DNA of 64,000 nt from Imbricaverruca yamaguchii (lineage: Eukaryota > Arthropoda > Thecostraca > Neoverrucidae): contig JAOTOL010001387.1 of assembly GCA_034440575.1 (NCBI GenBank), positions 703,501-767,500 on the forward strand, given 5' to 3'. Shown piece by piece: positions 36,147 through 49,035 of this stretch. Under the pieces are notes generated by a model. That model did no database searches and was not told the DNA's origin. It saw nothing but the letters and a program-made list of their open reading frames with translations. Within the stretch, counting starts at the first letter, position 1, and each line of letters opens with the position of its first letter. The translations under genes and the position numbers were made by a program.

Positions 36147-37330
36147 TCATGTCAGTTTGCATATAAGGAGAAGTGGTGTTGATGCGACGTGCGGGGGAGC
36201 AGCGGTGGCCGTCTGGGCGTAGGTTTTGGTAGACGGGGAGGCGGCCTCAATAGATCGTCGGGCCTGGGGGTATGAAACTCCGGTGGTGGCCTTGGCAGCG
36301 CAGACATCCTTCTCCTTGCGCCGGACTGGACAGAGGGGTGATGTTGTCAGGTGGTCGGATGTGTTACAGTTAAGGCTTTGGGCTGGTTTGGAGCAGGTAG
36401 ATTCTGGATGGGATGTATCGCCGCATTTGGGGCATCGGGCTGGTTGACGGCATGTTTTGCTCCCATGGCCAAAGCGCTGACAGCTAAAACAGCGGAGAGG
36501 ATTGGGGATAAAGACTCGGAATTGGTATCGGATGTAGCCGGCGAGGAAGGTCTTGTGAAGAGTGGTAGAATTGAAGGTAATAACAAGGAGGCTCGTATCG
36601 CGTTTTTGGCTGTCTTTGAAGGAAGTGGAAGTGGCTGTCTTCGGACGTGGGTCACCCCTCCGGCACGAGCTCCGCCTGGATTTCTTCCTCAGACATGAAG
36701 CGGAGCTCGTGCGCGAAGACGGTGCCCTTGGTGGTGTTGCGGTTGGAATGGAGCGTGATCGTGACGGATTTTCTACAAAATGTGGTGGTGCGGAGGAGGG
36801 CTTTGGTCTGGGCTCGGGATTGAGTATTAATGACAAAGGTTCCGTTGGCAGGGGCTTCGATGTCAGGGTTGGCTAAGGAGCAGATGGCGAGGAGTTGTTT
36901 GGTCGGCCAGAAAACGTTAATAGGGCGGAAGGAAACGGATTCCTCGACAGGTTTATCGACTACGTTCGAGTCAGCGCTGTCGAGGTAGGGGTTCGATGGG
37001 CTGGATGGGTTCAGATGGAAAGGGTGTGGTCCGGTTCGAGCAACGGTCAGCGGCGTGGAGAGTAATGGCATTGTCCGGATTGCGAGACGAGGTCGTGGTC
37101 TTGGGACGAGCAGAGATCGGTGAGACACAGAGGACTTCCATGGCGTCATCAAGGGGAATTGTCTGGCGTGGGTTATCAGTGGCGGTATCAAGCGAAGGTG
37201 CATTAGGTGCCAAGTCCGTGTTCGTGCGGCCGTCATCAGGTGTGCTCAGTGGCGGAAAATCAGAGTCGGAGTCCGTTGGAGAGCAGGGGTCGGCGTCCTT
37301 CTTACGTTTTTCCTCATCGTGGGGAAAACC
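36147..37330 (-). pseudogene. ORF1 (gag-like, CCHC zinc knuckles) of element B
   Basis: This would encode the RNA-binding protein of the retrotransposon RNP. The N-terminal part is acidic and Pro/Ser/Thr-rich. The middle contains LRTTTFCRKSVTITLHSNRN and a TFNSTTLHKTFLAGYIRYQF block preceding the knuckles. Near 36,510-36,400 lie CFSCQRFGHGSKTC and CPKCGDTSHPESTC, two CX2CX4HX4C-type knuckles, then a third degraded one (LNCNTSDHLTTSPLC). The order matches Jockey-type ORF1. Frame changes occur near 37,215 and in a G run near 36,655, and no in-frame start remains at the N-terminus. Confidence 0.8.
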
Positions 37331-37589
37331 ACCTAATGTTGTTTAAATAAATACAAGTACGCGCGGGAATTCAGGGAACAGAAGAAACGACGAAGATGAA
37401 AAACCACGTGGTGCGACAGAAGTCACCCTACTAGGGAAGAAACTGAGTGTCAAAAGAAAGAAGCGACGGGTGTCACCCCACGAACATGAAAAAAAAACTA
37501 TCCTACTATAACCAGCAGTTAATCACGCCAAAACTAGCAGGGCAGAGTGGTCAGTGGCTCTGGATATGTGGCGAGCAGGTAGTACTGAC

Positions 37590-37599
37590 GTACACTGGA
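37590..37599. repeat. Target-site duplication, right copy
   Basis: GTACACTGGA, identical to 31,867-31,876. The host repeat motif continues rightward (ACTTCTGAAGGGGCTCC). Confidence 0.75.
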
Positions 37600-37763
37600 A
37601 CTTCTGAAGGGGCTCCTTTTCCACTCCATGTGTCCCCTTCGGCTGGAAAATTCAAGGGTTGTCGCATCTTCAGAGGGGTAGTGCTCTTTTCAGGTAACAA
37701 GGTGGGGAGACAGCGGTTGCTTACTTCGCTCCCTTGCTTTCGTCCCTGGTCAAGATATTCACA

Positions 37764-38485
37764 CGCGCCCAGGAGGGGGAGGGGTGGCGAAATCCGCCCA
37801 CCCCTCCGGTTTTCGTAGATAACTCCAGATTTAACCGGCCGATATTCGCCATTGTTTGCATACCTACTGATAAATGACCGGCGCGTTGCATAAAGTAAGA
37901 CAAATTAAAATCGACTGAAAATTGTTCGAGTTAGGGGTCGCTAAAGTCAAAAACCATTTTCAGCACCAGACCACAAATATCGGCGCTGATGCGCTTCCCG
38001 TATATCGACAAAAAGGGAGTGTTCTTGGCAAAACTAGCGACTTCTTTGATGTACATTGTCATGCTACATTGTTTCAAAGTCATGTTAAGTCACCGAGGTC
38101 AAGTCATGTCAAGTTCATGACAGGTTAACAAACGCCCTGGAGGGGGATGACGAAATCCACCAATCCCTCCGATGTTTCGTGCATAACTCCATGTTGTACC
38201 GTCTGATGTACGCCAGTGTTTTGTGTACCTGCTTAGAAATGACCGGCGCATTGTTTAAAGCAAGATAAATGAAAATCAGCCGATACTTTGTCAAGTTAGG
38301 GGCCGTTAAAGTAAAAACAATTCGCAGCGTTAGACCACAAAAATCGGCCCTGATGAACTTCCAGTATATTGGAAAAAGGGAAGTGTTCTTGACAACACTA
38401 GCGACTTGCTTGATGCATATTGTTATGCTATATAATTTAGAAGTCATGTTAAATCGTCGAGGTCAATTCAGGTCAAGTTCATGGC
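37764..38485. repeat. Two-unit tandem duplication, about 365-bp period
   Basis: 37,764-38,128 and 38,133-38,485 match along their length: CGAAATCCGCC/CGAAATCCACC, TAACTCCA, AAATGACCGGCGC, GGGAGTGTTCTTGGC/GGAAGTGTTCTTGAC, and ACTAGCGACTT. They end with AGGTCAAGTTCATG. A third partial relative of the end (CACCGAGGTCAAGTGAGC, TCAAGTTCATGGCAGGTTAA) is at 44,820-44,865. No coding signal. Confidence 0.7.
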
Positions 38486-41400
38486 AAAAGTGGCGTCGCC
38501 ACGAAATTCTTCCCGGGGGCGAGATCGAAAGGGGCCCCCTGCTCCCCGAAAAGGGGCCTCCATTGTGTTAGGGCCTCCTATTGTTTTTAGTCCCTTAGTA
38601 TGGTTGGGGAATGGGAAACATAATTTCATATTAATGTACTGTTTGTTCTTGGCATGGTACATTATTTACTCAACACGAAAAAGCAATAATCATTATTTTT
38701 CGCTGAAAACTGGGACATACCAAGGTATAAAGAAGTAAGATTTGGATAAATACCAAAGTGTCAAAACCAACCAACGTCTCAATGGTTTTTCGAACAGAAG
38801 AATCCTCCCGCTGGCCTCTAGATTGCAGCGAGGCTGATGCTAAGCACATCTTTCAGATATCTCCCATTGATCAACCCATCGTTATGTCCTCCAAGAATAA
38901 CTGAATATAGCTAAATTCATCACTACTGTTATTTATTACAACCAGCTTGATGCCCTAAGCAAAGCTTAAACGATCATTTATCAGTTCTTGGACGATAATT
39001 TCGCGAAGGTGACAACAAGAAATGGGTTACATTGGTTTTCTGATCGGAATCTTCGGAATTTGCGAATTTTTCTAACATCTGGTGCTGGCTACAAGGCACC
39101 CATCAAACAAGTTAAAATAACAAATTCTTCGGGAATGAATTCACGCGCCTGGGATTTCGAGCGCAATTTTATCAAAGGGGACCTATCGAAATGAAACGAT
39201 TAGTGATCAACTAAATTCTCCTGTTGAGGGGTCTCATCTACCACTATCATTCCTGATTCGTCGGATTTCAACTCTAACTCCCCCACCAAATTCTACGGTT
39301 TCATGTTGGTATCCCTTGACAAATCAACTCACACTGCTCAAATTATACCCATACCACAACAACCAGGTCGGTATCCGAAAATGTGAACCTGGAGCCCTCC
39401 AAAAAAGGAGGGATTCCCAAAAACTCAGTGTCAGCGTTGGTAAAATGGCTCTGGAGCACAGAACATATTACCAGATGCATTCACAAATTGTGTACGCCGC
39501 TGAAAAAACCGTATCTCGAAAAATCGAGATGGGATACAACTACATGGCGCCAGGATCTCGAAATGACGGGCCGCAATTCGGGCTTTTGAGAGAAAAAAAA
39601 ATCAGAAAAGATCCACAAAAATGGCATTGAGCTCAGAAAACTGGCGTTGGGTAACCGGAACCACGCGCCTGGGAGTGATAAGTCAGGCTGGGCACCGAAA
39701 AATCTCACCAAAGCCCCAAAACCGAACGCCCACAAATGTGCCTTAGAAACCCCAAATAAACAGCAAGACCCTAAGCACACCGGGGTCCGAAAATACAACT
39801 GACGCTCTGAAGCACACAATCTCCCAAAAAGCGGCAGGACCTTAAAACATGCATTGCAGCTCTAAATAAACATATATGGAGCTCTGAAAAATACACTGGA
39901 AGCCCTCAAGGCACGCAGGGACCATGCTAACTTGATGCACCTTCGAAAACGCCCTGACACGTAAAAATATCCTCGGTGCATAAAAAGCAACAAAACACTA
40001 AAACGAGCAGGAGAAAATGTATTAAACCATAGCTTGAATTTAAAATATATTACCCGTCACTTTGAAACATAAAATTTCCCAATTTCAGGCATTCCATTTC
40101 ATATCCCCCGGTCGCCAGGACGCCAACGTCCTTGCACGTGCACACTCATCTTGCGCATTCGGCGCCTTCGCCACACTTCGTGCGATGATATGGTTTCTGC
40201 TAGGCCTTCTGCCTTTTGGTAATTACTGCTACCTGATAGACTTGCGCTATATTTGACGTGCTGCAATGCTTAGTATGGCCGTTCGCTGCGAAAAGTCGAG
40301 TAATTAAATCCGATCATTAATTCGCTACCTCCCACGTTTTCTGGTAGTTATGAAATGCAGATTACGCTCAGCTTTGATGCACCTGATGTCTTTGCTGCTA
40401 TCCTCCCATAATGGCTGTCGAACCGAGGCCCTTCCTCAGTATTCTTTGTTGGACCCTCTGCGTCTTTCTGCGCTGCAGCCTTATGCATTTTCGAAACCCC
40501 TCCTCGTTTTAGTATGTAGTTGCTTTCTTTGGGCACCGATGATATTTTTACGTGCCGGCGTTTTTGAAGATCCCGATGTCTTCATTTAGCGCCTGGTACT
40601 TTTGCTCATTATGAACCATGTTGCTATTTGCGGCCCCAGCCTCTTTTTCAGGCCCTGGTGCGTCCTTAAGAACTCTGTATGCCTTAAGAGCTTCTTGTGT
40701 ATTTTTTAGAGGTCCAGGTATGTTTATTTATGGCTCCAACGCATGTGTTAAGGCCCTGTCGCTTTTTGGGATACTATGTGCGTTTTGGAGGGCCAGTTGT
40801 ATCGTCGGCCCCTGTTGTGCTCTTAGGTTCCTGTTGTGTTTATTTGGGGCTTCGGACGCACGTTTGTGGTGCTCCAGTACGACTTTGTGGCTTCGGTGCG
40901 GTGCTTCTTAGTCCCGGCTCGATTTATCGCGCCCTCTCGCGTGGTTCCGGGGACCCAACGCCAGTTTTCTGGGCTCAACGCGATTTTTGTGGAATTTTTT
41001 CTTCTCTTTTTTGCAAAGTCCGAATCCCGGCCTTATTTTTTCACTCCCTGGCGCCACGTTTTTGCATCTCACCTCGATTTTTTAAAATACGGTATGTTTT
41101 TTTCAGTGCCATACGCAATTTGTGAAGACATCTGGTAGCATCTTCGGTGCTCCAGAGCCATTTTCTTAAACCGGACATTTATTTTGTTGAGTCCATTCTT
41201 ATTTTGGAAGGCTCCAGCTTGATTTTTTTCGGATACCGATTCGGTTTTTACTTGTCACGCTGTTCTTACGTGTGGGCCTAGACGCCAATCTTGTGGAGCT
41301 TCGACGGGACTACCGATGGGACTTGTGGGTTCCGAACGCGATATTTTGGGGGACAGATTAGAGTTTGTGGGAAGCGTTGTACTTAGCTGATACCCAACGC

Positions 41401-41592
41401 GATTTTGGCGGTTCCTATTGAAAGTTTTCGAGCCTCGGAGCGAGTTTTCGGGGGTCCGAAGTACTTATTTGGAGACCCCTGCGCTAATTCTGGTGGACCG
41501 ACGCGAATTTTCGTGGCCCCAGCGCGAGTTTTGGAGCCCGGGCACGATTCTTGAGAGCTTATGCCTCTCAGGATAGAGGGGGCATTTGTCAT

Positions 41593-41937
41593 TTTTTAAA
41601 AATAAATTTAATCCGAGTTGTTGCTGGGGTGGCTTTAGGAACCAAGGTTCTATTGCTAAGCAGAGCTTGTTGCGCGAACCCTGTCCCCACCACCCGATCC
41701 ATAAATTCCAGTTCAACGGCAGAATTTAGATCGAAAGTTTAACGTGCCGCCAATGTACCGACACGGCCGCCCGGTAGCTCATCCCTGGCCTTATCGGGCC
41801 AGCTGCTAACGTTTTGCTCCCGGCCGGGTGTAAATGCCAGCGCGCGAAGCGACTCGAATCCTGCGTTGCCAGGACAGGGGAGACCAGTGCAGGTCAGCGC
41901 TCTAACCAACTGAGCTACCGAGGCGGCAAATGGTATA
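41593..41937 (-). repeat. tRNA-derived SINE, family 3, copy B
   Basis: The minus strand matches copy A (22,016) from GCCGCCTCGGTAGCTCAGTT through the B-box GGATTCGAGTCGC and GGCACGTTAAACTTTCGATC to CAACAACTCGGATTAAAT. The corresponding position in the inverted element copy, near 51,020, lacks it, so it inserted after the two element copies diverged. Confidence 0.85.
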
Positions 41938-44369
41938 CCACTTGGTATGCCACTGTGGCCATTGAAGAAGTATGTTTTTTTTTGTCCCAGGGTGACATTC
42001 CGGTTAAGAATTGGTCTTTGGATCATCTGCAGCTGTTGGGGCCCGGTGCGCCCTTCTGGGCCTCCAAAGTGACTTTCAATGGCTGCGACGCGATTTTTTT
42101 TATAGTCCAATGTGATCTTTTTGGCCCCGACGTCATTTGCTTGGATCCCTAGTGCGAGCTTTAGCTGCCTCGACACTTCTTCGGGGTCTTTTATGTTTTT
42201 GGCGTCGTCGTTGGACCCCAGAGTTGGAGTGTTTTTTTGTGTGTCTGTTCTTCAGAGTTTGACCCATGTCCGGAGTGTTTTTCGTTGCTCCGGCTTCATT
42301 TGTTTTGGTCCCAATGAGACTGTTGTGGAATGGTACGACTTGTTGTGCCACTAAATTGATTTCCATGGTCCGGTCGTTAATTTTTGGTACATCCAGACTC
42401 AGCGTGATTTTCAGGGGCCCCGGCCGGATTTTTTGGGTCCATATCGTAATTTTGAAACACCCTGGTACGACTTTTACCATCTCTTAGGGGTTTCTGCAAA
42501 TTATAGGCCTCATCTCGCGCCATAGGTATCTTGCCCCATTTCCTGGAGCCTCTTTACCGGTTTTCAACGTCCTATGTCCTACCCTCCTCCATATTCAATT
42601 TCCTCTTTTTTCGTCTTGAAGGACCCTCTCTTACATCCTCTTACATCCTGGGGCCCTTTACTATGGCATGGGGCTTCCTCTCATGTCCGAGGGCATTATC
42701 TGCCAAATTAGGGGCTTCCTGCCACACCTCGTGGGCCTCCTCCTTTATCCTGGCAATTCCTTACCAGTATTGAGGGAATCTTCAGTTTTGGAAATCTCAT
42801 ACCCTTTCATACCTGTTACCATCCCCATCTTAAGAGCCTCCTCTCATTTTCTTCGAAATATTTCCGGTCTTCGGGCCCTCATTCAATCCAGGAGACCCAC
42901 TCTTTTTGGGGACTCTCTTGGAGTCCGGTATGGCCCTCATTTCTCTTTTAGAGTCATTTCTTTCAATTTAGTGGCCTCCTCTGACGTCTTTGGGACGTCT
43001 TGCTCTGCGTTTTGATTCAAACTTCGCCCATCTTATCTTCTGGTGGACTCTTCTTCTCTCCCAGGTTCCTGCTCTTCCAAATTATACACAACCCTTCGTA
43101 TCTCAGTGACCTTGTTATTTTCCGGGGATCTTTTTGGTTATCTGCGAGCCTTCTTTTCCGCCTGGGATGTATCTCTCCTCTCCAATGGCCTTTTTCTCCA
43201 ATTTTAGGGCCACCTCGTTCATCATGGGTCTTATTTCTAATCTTGTGGATCCGAATCATCCGAATTAGGTGCCTCCTGCTATGTCTCTGTATCATCCTTT
43301 TCCATCTTGGTGGAACCTTACTCGTTTTGGTGCCTATTTTTGCGTCTCCGAAACCTCATTTCATATCCACTGACTTTCTTTTCCGTCTTAGTGCCTCCTA
43401 TCATTTTCTGGGGCCTCCCTTCCCGTATTTGGGCCTCCTTTGCAATCCTGGATTCCTCCGTGCCAATTTTTTGCAATCTCGTGACTTCTACCTGCCCTAA
43501 GTGACTCCTTTTTCAAATCGTGGGACTCCTTTCACGTCTTGGAGGCCTCCTCATCTGTGTTTGGAGCTTCATTATCCTCTTAGCAGGTTGCTTTTGCGTC
43601 CTAGTCTTAAAATGTCTCTTCTAGGGTACTCGTCTTCTAAAATGTGGGTCTCATATGGCTGGTCTCAGTGGCCTTCTCTCATTCCTAGGGTAACCTTCTT
43701 ACCTACCTTGGGCCCCCCTCTTGCGTCCGGATAAATATCTCTTTTCATTATTTTCTATTGTAGGGTCCTTTTCTTCCATGTTTTTGGCATCGTTTTCCAA
43801 ATTAAGAATATCTTGCCACCCATCGAAAGCCTTCTCGTGTTACCCTGGGTGGCTTTTTGCCGGTCTCGTTGGCATTCTTTTTGTCCTGGATGCTTTTTTC
43901 GGTCCTGGGGATCTCCTCACAATCTCTGTTCTATGTCTCTTATAGGAACCTGATTATATTTCCTGGGGGCCTCGTTGTCAGTCTTGGATTCTCCTTGACA
44001 GCATCATCTTCTGTCCCGTCGGGCTCCTTGCATTCCCGGATAGCGGTCTCCTCAAATTACAGGGGGCGTTCCCCCAAGTCTCAAGGCAAGGGGTGAAGAC
44101 GATTGCCCCCGCTGCCCCCACCCCGGTGGCGACGTCCCTGCTCCGAAACCTCATATCATATCTAATGGCTTTCTTTTTCAGCTTAAGGCCTCCTCTCATT
44201 TCCTCGGGCCTCCCTTCCCGTATTGAGACTCCTTTGCAAGGTTGGGGGCCTCCGCGCCAATTTTTGGCACACTCTTTATTTATGGGACCTCCTGCCCTCC
44301 CCTAGGTGACTTCTTTTTCAAATTATGGGCCTCCTCCTGGAGGCCCCTAATTTGTAGAATCTCCTTCAC

Positions 44370-44716
44370 TTCCTGGGGACCTCCTTTTCGTCCTGGGGGC
44401 CTCCTTTTCATCCTGGGTCCTCCTTATCGTCCTGGGAGCCTCCTTTTCGTCACCGGGCCTCCTTTTCGTCCTGGGGATTCCTTTTCGTCCTGGGGCATCC
44501 TTTTGGCCCTGTGGCCTCTTGCTCGTCCTGGGGGCCTCATTTTCGTCTTGGGGCCTCCTTTTCGTCCTGGAGGATACCTTTTCGTCGTGGGGCCTCCTTT
44601 TCGTCCTGGGGCCTTTATTTCGTCCTGGGGGCCTCGATTTCGTCATGGGGGCCTTCTTTTCATCCTGGGGGCCTGCTTTTCGTCCTGAGGGCCTTCTTTT
44701 CGTCCTGGGGGCCTCC
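44370..44716. repeat. Most regular part of the CTTTTCGTCCTGGGGGCCTC array
   Basis: About 16 tandem units of 19-24 bp. Unit length drifts, so frames such as VLGASFSSWGPPFRPG run open only by local chance. Mirrored by the inverted array at 49,290-50,010. Confidence 0.85.
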
Positions 44717-45121
44717 TCAAATTTCAGGGGGCGGCGCACCCCCCAGTCTCACGGCAGGGAGCAAATTGGAGTCAATGGTCCCATTTTTCCCCTGCCAAAT
44801 TGGAGTCAAAGTCATGTTTGGTCACCGAGGTCAAGTGAGCTCAAGTTCATGGCAGGTTAATGGAACCAAACTTGGTCAACTGAAATGTGTCATAAATGCA
44901 AATGACTGTCATGCGATTGATGTCACTTTACATGTTATTCCCTACACATCCCGAAATCTCCTGTTTGTCATTGTGTGCCTAAGCGTTTCCATACTTTATT
45001 CATGCATTTCACTCCTTTCTTTGCGAAGACGATTGTGCCGAGCCGCCCAACGGGCAGTTGGTTGGTAGCCCGGCTCCCGCAACTGGAGCAGGTAATAGCC
45101 TTATAAAGTGCTACTATATAG

Positions 45122-45320
45122 GTGACCTGAGGTCAAATAGCGGATCTGACATCAGTATTGCATCATTAGTAATGTTCAAAACATCATTAATGCCAATTTT
45201 GGAGTATTTAAACACAATGACAGCGATCCATAACAATGACAAGCCAAGCTACGCAAAACCAGAAAAGTTTGCTACTTTGACCCCATTTGACCTTGAAAAT
45301 ATTGACCTGAGGTTATGAAC
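45122..45320. other. Short dispersed-repeat remnant with TGACCTGAGGTCAAAT
   Basis: GGTGACCTGAGGTCAAATAG near 45,121 resembles the flank of the dispersed repeat at 7,556. A second GACCTGAGGTTATGAAC lies at 45,304. No coding signal. Confidence 0.35.
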
Positions 45321-45387
45321 TTTGCACACAATAGAGTTTACTACCGTGCCCATCCACCCTGCGAATTTCGTTGCTCTAGCCTTCATA

Positions 45388-45725
45388 CACTGTAAAAAAT
45401 GATTAGCGCCCCTTGGGTGCTACTTCAGATGTCAAATTCCAGCACCACAGGCCTGCTTTAATTAAGCACCTTTCTGGAGTTGACATCACATTAAAAAAAA
45501 TTTCAGGTGCTAAATATAAGCATGGTGCTTATAGTTAGCACCTTTTCATTGGGCTATATTTAGTAACAGTGTGCTTAAAATGAGTACCCATGGGGTGCTT
45601 GCGATTTAGCACCCCCAGGGTTCTAGATTTTCCTCACGCCAAAAACCAGCACCTCTGGGGTACGGTTCGGCTATGGTGCTAGCACATTTAGCACCCCTTG
45701 GGTGCTTGCATCCAATTTGGTTTCC
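45388..45725 (+). mobile_element. Repeat beginning CACTGTAAAAAATGATTAGC
   Basis: The left terminus is nearly the exact complement of the end at about 57,195-57,225 (GCTAATAATTTTTTACAGTG). The body repeats the words GGTGCT and AGCACC in both orientations (for example CCCCTTGGGTGCT near 45,408 and again near 45,695), so it is partly self-complementary. No open frame. The right boundary is a guess; a MITE or foldback element is likely. Confidence 0.4.
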
Positions 45726-45897
45726 TTGATAGTGACGTACAGGTCTTGGTGGCTTACTGTGTTTATGTGGACGGATGACTTCTTTTGATGCATGCTAGCT
45801 TCCAATACCGATTTTCAATATTATAGCGAACAGGATGCTTACAGGCGATATAACCTTTTAATGCATTCGTATACAAATAGCAACGCAAAGGAATACG

Positions 45898-47080
<1,183 letters not shown>

Positions 47081-47084
47081 CTGA

Positions 47085-48000
47085 TCCCGAAAGCGCTACA
47101 CACGTTCTGAAACATCTTCTTATAGAGCGGTACCAAATGCACAGATCATACGACAGACCAGGGTCATGGTGGCATGCTCTTTCGCGCCGCGACCACTCTT
47201 TCCTTTTATCTCCATTATTGAATATTTTGAATCCCAATGTGGCAAAGGTCAGGGAAAAACAATTTGTCAACACTTCGTCAATGACAGGAACTTCCCAAAA
47301 TCTGTCCAATGGACACATTTCGCCATATTTGGTTTCAAGCTGACCTATACCATGTGCTATACAACATGGCATCATACACGACTAATGCTGTCGAAGGTCA
47401 AGACATTACTATTTTGACCCAGTGTGACATTTGATCCAGGCGCCTAGGGCAAGATCAAAGCGTACCTCCAAACGTTTTGTGACATGTTTCTTCGCGTCGT
47501 GCAAGCTATTTTCTTCTATCTTTTTTGGTAATTATCTACAATCCCAACATTTCAACGGTCGGCCCAAAAGACGCAGTTCCAACGGATTTGTAGTTGCACG
47601 GATGTCCCTTAGATTCACATACAAACAAACCATAGTTAGTTGCAAGTTAACTCACATTATATGTTGCAGTTGATGACATAATTAGTCGCCCATGCTGTCG
47701 GCTGTCAGATCACACGTTAGCTTACCGTCGGTGAACTGGATGCCTTAGGCAAGATACAAACTTTTCTCCAAAAGTTGAACATGCTTTGTGAGAAGCGAAA
47801 CTTGAACCATTTCCTTCTATCTACATCATCAAATATTTTTAATCCCAGTATGGCAACAGGCCGCAAAAATCAAATCCGAAGACCTTTAATATATAAATGT
47901 TCTAAAACAGATCCATAAATAAACATGCCATGCTTTACTTGATACTGACCCAAACCACAAGCTACAAGATGACGCCATTAATTTCGTTTCCATGCAACGC
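47085..48000. repeat. Three degenerate tandem copies, about 300-bp period
   Basis: Units near 47,085-47,420, 47,440-47,730 and 47,740-48,000 share blocks in the same order: a CTTCTATC/CTTTTATC tract, an AATATTTT/AATTATCT block, AATCCCANTNTGGCAA and a closing TGACCCA. Identity is low, so the duplication is old. No coding signal. Confidence 0.5.
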
Positions 48001-48848
48001 CTAGTTTGGAAATTAGAGGTGGGTATATAAGAACGCCCCCCCCCACCCGAGACGGTGTATGAGGATCTGATCGGAAATACTTAATGGAAATGGTTAATAA
48101 CAGAGAGAGGAGGAAATTGTTTGCGCGACGTGATAAAGTGGGGATGTGTGCATTGCGATGTGACGGTTTTCGATCATGGATGTATTTTAAGGCTTGTTGG
48201 CACTTCTTCTTTGGTGGTTAAGATACCTATTCGGATTGAAAATCGTAAGTAAGAAATGAAAGGATGTGGTTAACGCCATTCGAAACAGAGTATTACAAAT
48301 CCCCTAGCATGGTGTCTTATAGTGGTTGGGTCCACTGATGGGTACCAGGGGTGTAACTTCGCACGCTTTGGGTGGCCACTTGCTCACCATTTAAATGTTG
48401 ACCTTGCCATCTCAATAGTTTTAACTTTTAACATGGGACTGTATGTGATATGAACCCCGATGCATTTGGGCCTGCCCATTTCCTTCATGCGTCGTGCCCT
48501 CCCAATGGCTTTCAGAAATCTACACCAATGATGGTCGCCTGCCGTTATTTGAGGTGATACCACGTTGTGATCTGGGGTCAGTAAAGAATAGGGGAAGCCA
48601 TGATAGCACTGCCATCTGGCTAACATCGATTGGAGGAGAATTCAGGTAAAGGAAGCTTAGCTGACTGCCTTTTCCATTCAAGGTCGTAAGTCAACTTTGG
48701 TATGCCCATCAAAATATCAAATATTAAAAATAGATGGATGTATTTTGTATATGCTAAGGTGGGTCACTGGGCCACCTCAATGATCGAATGGGCTCTCCCA
48801 ATTGGGCTCAAGTTTAAACGTTGAACCCTACGGTTATATCACATACAT

Positions 48849-49034
<186 letters not shown>

Positions 49035-49035
49035 A

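Larger units (their letters stand above)
31877..37589 (-). mobile_element. Full-length non-LTR retrotransposon B
   Basis: A 5.7-kb minus-strand element flanked by the 10-bp direct repeat GTACACTGGA at 31,867-31,876 and 37,590-37,599, the target-site duplication expected of retrotransposition. The host tandem repeat reads continuously across the two flanks once the element is removed. Order on the minus strand: about 260 bp of 5' leader, ORF1 with zinc knuckles, ORF2 with endonuclease, reverse transcriptase, RNase H and a C-terminal segment, then a short 3' end with AATAAAGCTC. There is no long poly(A). Frameshifts and stops in both ORFs make it inactive. ORF1 resembles Jockey-clade proteins of arthropods, while the RNase H is more typical of I/LOA-like elements, so clade assignment needs a tree. 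Confidence 0.85.
38484..44770 (+). mobile_element. Large array-built non-coding element, copy 1
   Basis: The left end is GTGGCGTCGCCACGAAATTC near 38,490 and the right end is GGTGGCGACGTCCC near 44,120, with an additional right-end-like block at 44,708-44,765. In between: a unique zone to about 39,340; a degenerate array of about 30-37-bp units (core CNAAAANTCGCG) arranged as an internal palindrome (39,380-39,700 against 40,910-41,230); more such units to 42,500; then an array of about 20-bp units with core CTTTTCGTCCTGGGGGCCTC at 42,500-44,716. The segment at 43,341-43,530 is duplicated at 44,137-44,340. No protein is encoded. The copy at 49,036-53,190 matches in inverted order. A family-3 SINE is inserted at 41,593-41,937. 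Confidence 0.65.

Noticed and set aside
44242..44739. Gly/Pro/Phe/Ser-rich frames forward and Lys/Arg-rich frames reverse, mirrored at 49.2-50.0 kb
   Set aside because: Products of the CTTTTCGTCCTGGGGGCCTC minisatellite. Unit length drifts, so no frame is maintained.
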